This document shows positions 10,601 to 14,823 of a DNA stretch of 64,000 bases, piece after piece; the first letter of the stretch is position 1, and each line of letters begins with the position of its first letter. Position numbers and translations under genes: made by a program. Location of the stretch: positions 310,001 to 374,000 of the forward strand of contig JBMORG010000010.1 of assembly GCA_049322355.1 (NCBI GenBank), in the 5' to 3' direction. The notes beneath the pieces are model-generated. The model searched no databases. It had not been told where the DNA came from and saw only the letters and a program-made list of their open reading frames with translations. Origin of the DNA: 0-14-0-80-60-11 sp049322355 (GTDB lineage: Bacteria > Desulfobacterota > Desulfobaccia > Desulfobaccales > 0-14-0-80-60-11).

Positions 10601-13130
10601 TGTCGTAGTAATTGTTGACATACACCTGACCCGGCGGGGTGCTGTAGGTGATGTAATTGTATACCCCGGTAATTTCATAGGTCCCGGTTTCGTCGTTTTC
10701 GTCCGTCACTTCCTGGGTGTAGCCCCAATCGTAGCCGTTGTGGCCCGGGATGGCGTACACCGAACCGGTATAATAGTCGCCGTTGGCATAAGTGAAGGTG
10801 AAGTCGTAGCGGTAAGTCCCCCCCGCGAAGGCATGTGTCTGGCCTAAGCTGGTGGAGGCGTTACCGACGATCTGTCCCAGGTCATTAATGCTCTCGGCCC
10901 AGCCAGTATCGCCGCCCAAGGTGCCCAAGTCCGTCATGGTCCCGGTGGAGATGTCATATAAAAAGGCGTGGTCGTCACCTGCAGCGGTGTAAGCATCGCC
11001 GACGATCTGCCCCTGGTCGTTGATGTCATGGGCAAAACTATAGTTGCCGCCCAGGGTGCCCAGGTCGATAATGGGCTCGGTCTCGTCGTCAATAAATAGA
11101 CAGGCGTGGGTGCGGCCCTCAACCGTGGTGGAATAGCCGACGACTTGCCCTTGCTCATTGATGATTAGGGCATAGCTGGAGCCGCCCCCCAGGGTGCCCA
11201 GGTCATGCATGCCAGCTTCGGAGTCGTATAAAAATGCATGGTAATTGCCGTCTTCGGTTTGGGAATAGCCGACGACCTGCCCCTGCTCATTAATGCCATA
11301 GGCATAACTAGTATCGCCGCCCAAAGTGCCCAGATCCTGCATGCCGTAAACCGGATCATACAAAAAAGCATGACTGTCTCCTGAGCTTGGGGTGGTGGTG
11401 GAATCGCCGACGATCTGCCCCAGGTCATTGATATCAAAGGCTTCGCTCCAAGTGCCGCCCAGGGTGCCCAGATCCTGCATTCCGTAAACGTCATCGTACA
11501 AAAAGGCGTGCCTCTGGCCTGAGTCAGTAATGGAAAAACCGACGATCTGACCCAAATTATTGATGCCATAGGCATAGCTAGTATCACCGCCCAGGGTGTC
11601 CAGGTCGGTCATGGTCAGGGTGACCGGGTCATATAAAAAGGCGTGATCATAGCCTGCGGTGGTGGTGTAATAGCCGACGATCTGCCCCAGGTCATTAATA
11701 TCTAAGGCATAACTGTCACTGTAGCCCAGTGTCCCCAGGTCCATCAGGGTTATGAGGTCCGCTTCATAGGTTCTGTAAGGGTCGCTGAAGCCGAAGGCAT
11801 AGGAAGGGACGGCGTCCTCGATGATATAATCGGATTCGCTGCCCAGGTAGTTGGCGCCCGCCGCAGTGCCGGAGCCAGAGCGTATCGGGGTGAAGGAGCG
11901 GTCGCTTTCGTGATCATAATAATCGTTCACCCACACCTGGCCCGCGAGGTTGAAGTCATAGCTGCCGTATTCCCAGGAAATGCTGTAGCTCCCGGTCTGG
12001 CCGTATTCATCCGCGGCGCTTTGGGTGTAACCGGCATAATAGCCGTACTCCGGGGCGGCAAACACATAGCCGCTATAAAAATCGCCACCGGCATAATTGA
12101 ACGTCAAACCATAGGCATAAGAGACCAGGTCCGCCTCATAAAAGAGGCCGAGGCCGCCAATGGTGCCGAAGAGATATTCGGTCACTCCGTCCTTGAGGAT
12201 ATAATCGGATTCGGTGCCCAGATAGTTTGTGCCCACGGCGCTGCCGGTGTGCATCGGGGTATAGGGGGAGGCGCTTTCCTGGTTGTAATAATTGTCGACA
12301 AACACCTGGCCGTTCTGGCTGCCGTCGCTGACGGTGGTAGCCCCGGTGATTTCGTAGGTCCCGGTCAGGCTGCCCTCCACCGTGGCGTTCTGGGTGTAAC
12401 CCACGGCGTAGCCGTTATAGCCCGTTTGGGCGTACACCGACCCGGTGTAGTAGTCGCCGTTGCTGTAAGTGAAGGTGAAGTCGTACTTGGAGTAAGTGGT
12501 GGGCGCTTCAGTAGCTATTATGGTCAAGACCGGTCGATATGTCGGATCGCTGTATTCCTTGCTGCGCCAGGCAGAACCCGCGCTCAAATTCTGTTCACCC
12601 ACATATAAGGTCAAGATATTGTCTGCAAGGTCGGTGCTATAATTCCAGGTCCCTCCTCCGCCCAGCAGGTCCCAGGTAGTCCATGCGCCGCTTGAAGTAA
12701 CTTGAGAATCCAGGTAGCCGGTGTCATACCCGGGTTGATTATTCCAGGTAAGGCTCAATTCTGACCAAGAATCACCGTTGCCGTGGTAAAGAGAGGCCTG
12801 ACTGGCACCGATGGTGTCATAACAATACATGCTAAGGGAAGCAGAAAGAATGGTGGAAGCGTCTGGAACGCTGCTCAAATCGAACTGGAGGTAGGAGCCA
12901 AAAATATCTGGAGCCACCGCCAAGGCCTGCAGAGAAGTTTCACTGCCATAGTTCGCATCGGGGTAGACGCTATCCACCATGGCATCTGCCGTCGGGGTGA
13001 AGTAATAGGGAGCTCCGGTAGCAAAGGCTTGATGAGGCAGGAGCAGGGTTAAGAGGAACGCCGACAGCAGGAGAGCCAGGGCATAGGTTCGGGCAGCTCT
13101 CCGTCCCAGGGAGTTGGGCAGGGTTTCCAT
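1..13130 (-). CDS. Giant secreted multi-repeat surface protein (partial, C-terminus outside window)
   Basis: A continuous minus-strand frame starts at ATG 13130 and is open to the window edge, giving at least 4,376 codons. I translated most of it and met no stop. AAGG lies 9 bases upstream of the ATG. Residues 1-37 form a signal peptide (RR..., hydrophobic core, AFA cleavage). Order of parts, approximate residues: DNRLRE-like domain 45-205; two Y/D-rich modules 213-455; seven HAF repeats 457-767; another module; C-type-lectin-like domain 898-1030; module; propeller-like repeats 1168-1480; two modules; about 20 propeller-like repeats 1708-2697; a divergent module; then 12 tandem 127-residue modules. 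HAF, lectin-like and TolB-like repeats are known in extracellular or adhesive proteins, so an adhesin, S-layer or matrix role is inferred, not shown. The anchor (autotransporter, PEP-CTERM or type I signal) would be at the missing C-terminus. Confidence 0.9.
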   Translation of the reverse strand, partial: METLPNSLGRRAARTYALALLLSAFLLTLLLPHQAFATGAPYYFTPTADAMVDSVYPDANYGSETSLQALAVAPDIFGSYLQFDLSSVPDASTILSASLSMYCYDTIGASQASLYHGNGDSWSELSLTWNNQPGYDTGYLDSQVTSSGAWTTWDLLGGGGTWNYSTDLADNILTLYVGEQNLSAGSAWRSKEYSDPTYRPVLTIIATEAPTTYSKYDFTFTYSNGDYYTGSVYAQTGYNGYAVGYTQNATVEGSLTGTYEITGATTVSDGSQNGQVFVDNYYNQESASPYTPMHTGSAVGTNYLGTESDYILKDGVTEYLFGTIGGLGLFYEADLVSYAYGLTFNYAGGDFYSGYVFAAPEYGYYAGYTQSAADEYGQTGSYSISWEYGSYDFNLAGQVWVNDYYDHESDRSFTPIRSGSGTAAGANYLGSESDYIIEDAVPSYAFGFSDPYRTYEADLITLMDLGTLGYSDSYALDINDLGQIVGYYTTTAGYDHAFLYDPVTLTMTDLDTLGGDTSYAYGINNLGQIVGFSITDSGQRHAFLYDDVYGMQDLGTLGGTWSEAFDINDLGQIVGDSTTTPSSGDSHAFLYDPVYGMQDLGTLGGDTSYAYGINEQGQVVGYSQTEDGNYHAFLYDSEAGMHDLGTLGGGSSYALIINEQGQVVGYSTTVEGRTHACLFIDDETEPIIDLGTLGGNYSFAHDINDQGQIVGDAYTAAGDDHAFLYDISTGTMTDLGTLGGDTGWAESINDLGQIVGNASTSLGQTHAFAGGTYRYDFTFTYANGDYYTGSVYAIPGHNGYDWGYTQEVTDENDETGTYEITGVYNYITYSTPPGQVYVNNYYDSESGQDLPTLNWGSAVGDNYLGSESDYIVVADAPAFMFGYDASYELFREADLWVYNPDTGSYYSVTYDYGFIGYSDSWVASQARAAALGGNLATVNDSTENDWLMSQFGSSHSYYIGLYQTDRQAEPAGHWAWVSGEPVSYTNWDTGVGEPNNYDGNEDYGYLNWDGAGTWIDGSRYAYGTYGLVEQSTAAPAATGVFDFTLHYADGDYYTGQVYAPVDYGYYLGATINQPDENVYIDYYEITGVSYITDSSQEGQVYVNYYYDHENDAGYTPLNSGTAVGFSYLASEYDYIISEDSTSHLFGMYDAMFYEADVVEVAYEFTYSFYNEGLNPIRITHDSLTDFYPSINDQGQAVWFGWDGDNYEIYLYSDGMIRPLTHEGGGHDNLYPWINNTGQVVWSGWEGSSLEIYLYDLNTGVKTQLTDDIYNDYFPMINDSGQITWLTATTSENNQSRYLPDELTLVKAYDAGTITSSAFMNYTLDGVISVPVINSSGQIVFSGWEGYGNKNIYSYDAHAHTTTKLTGGDGDTNPYINDTGQIAFVRSDGNDNEIFLYDQGSIQQITFNNVADSDPVINNAGQIAWTTQVATGNHEIYWGQDGGDGYYIHPVTNNSTEDQFPHINQKGQIVWTGANEIYLYNTIGDYYTGRVIVSELDDSYGVGDIIYPDTDLGFYRITGIADYLENGVDGQVYVDNYYDFESLQTFTPVNSGTPVGLYYLESESDAILTGGDPAYNFNPYAEADVLGIGYNFTYFFGNGDYYSGTVYAPPDYGYQMGYWQSVTDENNQQGYYTITGVDSYTSNIGSLGQVFVDAYFDIQSMSYYTPVHSGAAAGDAYLGSERDFIREDGVPQYYFGAGYYEASVFQSDTFLYKEFTNNSYDNPYVRMNGLGQVVYTEFDGNDYEIFLNVNGTVTQITNNSYDDDIPVIWGDRQVTWSGFDGTDWEIFLYNNGTTTQITDNSYDDGHSLYTMLDHEYYYGPVFNGQGKIVWSGGPANNHEIYVYTISTGLTQQITNNSYNDDYPKINYSGQLIWTAFEPGDQEIFFYDPGTGYTTNISNNDTWDSYVKFNDRGQIVWTSGPQGSRQIYLYDDGVTSNISNNAYDNLYGVINNAGMIAWCGFDGTAYQVYTYVEGTTKQITQGTTDTTMVQIFPTGELLWNGFDGEHWQVYLYTDGAVHQITHSNFDVLNYTWVGPGGPIAWSEYDGHDWEIYRAVKTPSYYTTDRVTDFATTNSEPIMSNGGQMVWWGSDASGINQIYLYDGVTVQQITSGTLDSESAIINAQGQITWSGYDGNDWEVFLYDNGVITQLTNNAYDDGRSAYTVFGETRYHQPIINVNGDIVWAGGPDGNKEIYLYHNSLITQITSNSINDDYPMMNNAGEIAWVGGPSGNREIYFYDGTIHQITNNAYDDVQQRINNNGDLTYIGYDGTDWELWLYSGGTAYQVTNNSYNDLRPRFNDSNQIVWQGWDGHDFEIFKYDGAVYQLTHNNYDDLEPRINNQGQVVWQGYNGQDWDVYLYDDGAVSQLSRNSGNDIFPRINNLGQVSWEGRDADGNSAIYVAVPTAGTRTYTQITNNNLKDSDPDLAGGGQLVWRGWDGHDYEIYYYDGTTYQITNNDTDDVTPRLNNQGDIVWNNYYSQTSGPQVMHYNVYVGGTPTVVGYGWAPDINDSSLMVYKSIDIYGNTFLYLWDAQAGQGGQIPNSSNPEDYRINNLGQVVWASSDGLDEEIYLYTFTATPGVWITRQITDNAYSDISPRINDHGQITWSQNNGDGWDTYLYSGGVISQVVDTIYDNGNSDINNFGSIVFLGSDGHDLDVYLQLNSEVLNPRTSTGYDEDNPVINDSRQIAYIGNISATNQEIFLSTLNSSESARYSFTFHYASGDYYTGTVYAPLSRLYEVGYKFYAPEESGSLGYYEITAAYLLLDDSRNGQVLVDAYYDAQSGNAYLPLNTGAAVGTDYLGSETDYIISSGEPTYYFGEGYWEANASEPPSWEARAYDFTFTYGNGDYYTGTVYGLYDASGQNWDQGYQVGWTLAVIDEHGLTGQYEITGYTSLGQDDSQRGNVYVDQYYDKETNTLYTPVNAGTALTSNFLTYEFDYIISYGELAFYFAGGYYEADWWEAREYTYTFTYGNGDYYTGTVYGRFDYAGENWDQGYQVGWTLAVIDEHGLTGQYEITGYTSLGLDDSQRGKVYVDEYYDQETETFYTPVNAGTALTSNFLTYEFDYIISYGEPAFYFAGGYYEADWWEARAYDFNFTYGNGDYYTGTVYGRFDYAGENWDQGYQVGWTLNTTDEHGLTGQYEITGYTSLGLDDSQRGYVYVDQYYDQETNTLYTPVNAGTALTSDFLTYEFDYIISYGEPAFYFAGGYYEADWWEAREYTYTFTYGNGDYYTGTVYGRFDYAGENWDQGYQVGWTLNTTDEHGLPGQYRITGFTSLGLDDSQWGSVYVDQYYDFETDTLYTPVNNGNLVGGNFLGIEYDYIIIYGEPAFYFGNGYYEADWWEAREYTYTFTYGNGDYYTGTVYGRFDYAGENWDQGYNYGWNLEVVDEHGLTGQYQITGYASLGLDDSQRGHVYVDEYYDQETETLYTPVNAGTARTSNFLTYEFDYIISSGEPAFYFAGGYYEADWWEAREYTYTFTYGNGDYYTGSVYGRFDYAGENWDQGYQVGWTLDTTDEHGLPGQYRITGFTSLGLYDSLRGFVYINEYYDKETNTTYVPVNAGNTDGLSYLSSEYDYIISYGEPAFLFGGGTTEADWWEARNYTFTFTYGNGDYYTGRVYGRFDYAGENWDQGYQVGWTLDTTDENDLPGQYQITGYTSQGLDDSQRGQVYVDQYYDFETDTIYTPVSAGSYLTSSFLTNEYDYIIQYAEPDFFFGGGTYEADGITQGEPWEARAYDFTFTYGNGDYYTGTVYGLYDPSGQNWDQGYQVGWTLEVIDEHGLIGQYQITGYTSLGLDDSQRGNVYVNHYYDFETNTLYIPVNAGTARTSNFLTYEFDYIISSGEPAFYFAGGYYEADWWEARAYDFTFTYGNGDYYTGTVYGRFDYAGENWDQGYNYGWNLEVVDEHGLTGQYQITGYASLGLDDSQRGHVYVEEYYDQETETLYTPVNAGTARTSNFLTYEFDYIISSGEPAFYFAGGYYEADWWEARAYDFTFTYGNGDYYTGTVYGRFDYAGENWDQGYNYGWNLEVVDEHGLTGQYQITGYTSLGQDDSQRGQVYVDEYYDQETETLYTPVNAGTARTSNFLTYEFDYIISSGEPAFYFAGGYYEADWWEARAYDFTFTYGNGDYYTGTVYGRFDYAGENWDQGYQVDWTLDTADEHDLPGQYRITGYTSLGLDDSQRGHVYVDEYYDFEMNYLYSPVSAGTALTANFLGTEFDYIISYGEPAFMFGGGTIEADWWETIKYNFTFTYGNGDYYTGTVYGRFDYAGENWDQGYQVSWTLATTDEHGLTGQYQITGYTSLGLDDSQRGNVYVDEYYDQETDTLYTPVNTGYAVGSSFLGTEYDYIISYGEPAFSFGGGYYEADLDLVAYAFQFTYGNGDYYTGT
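5040..8005 (-). repeat. TolB/propeller-like repeat block, about 20 units
   Basis: Within the giant gene, roughly 20 units of 40-55 residues follow the pattern QITNNxYDDxxPxIN, NxGQIVWxG, DGxDWEIYLYDG. This is the blade pattern of TolB/WD40-like beta-propellers found in extracellular proteins. The units vary far more than the 381-bp array, so this block is older or under different selection. Twenty blades could make several consecutive propellers. Function beyond surface display or binding is not evident. Confidence 0.8.
8690..9625 (-). repeat. Second, shorter TolB/propeller-like repeat block
   Basis: About six units of the same INxxGQIVWxG ... EIYLYD type occur here in the giant gene, roughly residues 1168-1480, between two Y/D-rich modules. 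The number fits a single six-bladed propeller. The block is separated from the longer one by two divergent modules, so the two are distinct domains and not one run. Confidence 0.75.
10041..10440 (-). other. C-type-lectin-like domain inside the giant protein
   Basis: Roughly residues 898-1030 read as a C-type lectin fold: AAALGGNLATV, then DWLMSQF, YYIGLYQ, WAWVSGEPVSYTNW, GEPNNYDGNEDYGYLNWD and TYGLVEQ. The EPN triplet and the Asn-Trp-Asp (WND-like) segment are the usual calcium and sugar contacts of this fold, and EPN is the mannose-type triplet in characterised lectins. This supports carbohydrate binding for the giant protein, as an inference from family knowledge. It is the only such domain seen in the visible part. 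Confidence 0.85.
10831..11761 (-). repeat. Seven HAF extracellular repeats
   Basis: Seven units of about 44 residues share DLGTLGG, SxAxxINxxGQIVG and HAFLYD, the signature of the HAF family of probable extracellular repeats. The last unit is cut after HAF and runs straight into a Y/D-rich module (YDFTFTYANG). The repeats sit near the N-terminus, before the lectin-like domain. Their biochemical role is unknown in the family. Confidence 0.9.
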
Positions 13131-13881
13131 CTCAAGGCGCCTTCTTAAGAAATTTAGTCCCCAGTGTTCATTAAGGTGTTAAAAGATTATGCGCTAATCA
13201 AGGCTGCCGTGGTATGTTTTAAGACCTCCGTGTCGACTAATTTCTCCTGGGCATACAAATATATCATAAATTTTGTTGAAGGTATATTTTTTTGTAACTT
13301 GGATATACAAAATTCTCAAAATTTTAAAAACTTCATTACTTTTTGGGTAAATCCACCACCCCAGCTACCGGGAGAAGGATAAAGCGGTGGCGCCAAAAAA
13401 TTTTCTTAATTTTATAAGCTATTTCAAAACCCACATCCTGTAAAATTGTCATTCGGAGCGGAGCGAAGAATCTTTAAATTTTAAATACATGAGACCCTTC
13501 GCTACGCTCGGGGTGACATATGTTCTCGGGATGCAGCTTACCATGCCAGTAATGGTTTAAGTATAGCAAGCTATGTGCCTACAGAGCCAATCGGAAGAAA
13601 CTTTTGGCAATCACTGCATAAAGTAGTGGGGCTAAGGGAATTCCCCGTCCCCTGGGTTGGACGAAGTCTGGGATGGTCCGACCCATCCGCTGACTAGGGG
13701 GATTGATGTTTGAAAAATTAAACATCAAGTGAAGAAAATTGTAGGGGGCCGGCCCGTTCTCAAGGCGGACCCGTAGGTCCGCGCCAGGACGTTGTCATTT
13801 GCAATCCGAACCCGGCATGAAACCCCGTTGCAACTTAACCCTTGGCTGCCTCTGGGTATCGGCCCCGGGCTGCCGCCCTTA
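13131..13881. other. Intergenic region upstream of the giant gene
   Basis: No credible gene is seen. The first 300 bases (13140-13440) are AT-rich and probably carry the giant gene's promoter, but I could not settle on one -35/-10 pair. A 72-bp inverted-repeat element follows at 13447-13518. A palindrome GCGGACC/GGTCCGC lies at 13765-13782, in a stretch that looks like another dispersed palindromic repeat. Small ORFs overlapping the TPR gene from other frames were discounted. Confidence 0.6.
13447..13518. repeat. 72-bp inverted-repeat (MITE-like) element
   Basis: The ends are imperfect inverted repeats: TGTCATTCGGAGCGGAGCGA at the left and CGCTACGCTCGGGGTGACA at the right, with AATCT / AGACC inside and an AT-rich loop. 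It has no coding capacity. This type of TGTCATTC...GGTGACA palindrome is a familiar dispersed element in many bacterial genomes. Only one copy is seen in this window. Confidence 0.7.
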
Positions 13882-14673
13882 TCAGCGGGTGGTTGCCGGC
13901 TGCCGGCCCGGCGTGGCCGGGGGCGGGGAAGTTTTCCCGCCGGTGGCAGCCGGGGCGCTGGAGGGGGAATCTTTGCGGCTGGTATCCTGCAGATGCTTGA
14001 TGGCCTGTTCGGCCGGCTCAAACTTGGGATTCAGCACCAGAGCCCGCTTGTAGTGCTCCAGGGCGCCGGCCTTCTCACCCCAGGCCTCCAAGATGCGCCC
14101 CATCTCGAAATGGTACAGGGCGAATTCCCGTTCCTTATTAAAGATAAAGGCCATCTCCCGTATCGCCCTCTGCTTATCCCCTTTCATGGCATAGATACGC
14201 CCCATATCGAAGTGGGCCTCCAGATTGTCCGGCGACTCGTCCAGCGCTTGCTGGAGATATTGTTGAGCCTGGTCAAGTTTGTCCCGGTCAAAAGAGTAGA
14301 GGCGGCCCAGCATGGCCATGGCATGATAATTCTTCGGCTCCAATTGCAGCACCCGTTTGAAGGACTTCTCGGCCTGCTCCCGGTCCTTTTGAAAAAAATA
14401 GACTTTCCCTACCCAGAATTGCGCCAGAGGGGATTCCGTGGCCAGGCGGGCGGTTTCTTGAAACTCTTTGAGGGCCTCGGGCAGCTTTTGCTCCGCCAGG
14501 AACTTGTGGCCCTGGCGGAAGTGCTCCATGGCCTGGGGGCTCAAGGTAACTTTGGAGTCTTTCTCAGCTTTGGGGGGGGTGCCCGTGGGCCCGCACGCCA
14601 TGAGGCTCAGGCCTCCCATGATACCGCCAATCATCAAACATACCGCCAGAAGGGCCACTCGCCTCAAGGTCAT
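13882..14673 (-). CDS. TPR-repeat lipoprotein
   Basis: 263 residues. The N-terminus has a lipoprotein signal with lipobox LMAC (Cys27). Tetratricopeptide repeats fill about residues 45-230 (AMEHFRQGHKFLAEQKLPEALKEF; repeated FxMGRIY and EKSFKRVLQLEP-type helices). The C-terminus is a low-complexity Pro/Ser/Thr tail. It is probably outer-membrane anchored and periplasmic. It lies 120 bases downstream of the second RND permease in the same direction and may be the last gene of that operon, though a repeat lies between. Its partner is unknown; TPR lipoproteins usually scaffold envelope complexes. Confidence 0.85.
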   Translation of the reverse strand: MTLRRVALLAVCLMIGGIMGGLSLMACGPTGTPPKAEKDSKVTLSPQAMEHFRQGHKFLAEQKLPEALKEFQETARLATESPLAQFWVGKVYFFQKDREQAEKSFKRVLQLEPKNYHAMAMLGRLYSFDRDKLDQAQQYLQQALDESPDNLEAHFDMGRIYAMKGDKQRAIREMAFIFNKEREFALYHFEMGRILEAWGEKAGALEHYKRALVLNPKFEPAEQAIKHLQDTSRKDSPSSAPAATGGKTSPPPATPGRQPATTR

Positions 14674-14703
14674 GCTTTTATCCTCCTGTTGTCTATTGTA
14701 AGC

Positions 14704-14823
14704 GTTAGCAATCAGCTTTCAGCCATCAGCTAAATGGATAAATTCATAACGTCATGGAATAAGAGAGTATGTCAACCGTTTTTGTGAGGATTGCTTAACT
14801 TTTTTTGCTGAAAGCTGACGGCT
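14704..14823. repeat. GCTGAAAGCTGA-type dispersed repeat, two inverted pieces
   Basis: AATCAGCTTTCAGCCATCAGCT near 14711-14732 and TTGCTGAAAGCTGACGGCTTA near 14803-14823 are inverted copies of the heptad repeat that also occurs at 39321-39371, 39905-39918 and 40533-40566. The right piece overlaps the 3' end of the RND permease gene and supplies its last codons (KPSAFSKKS, then stop). Confidence 0.7.
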
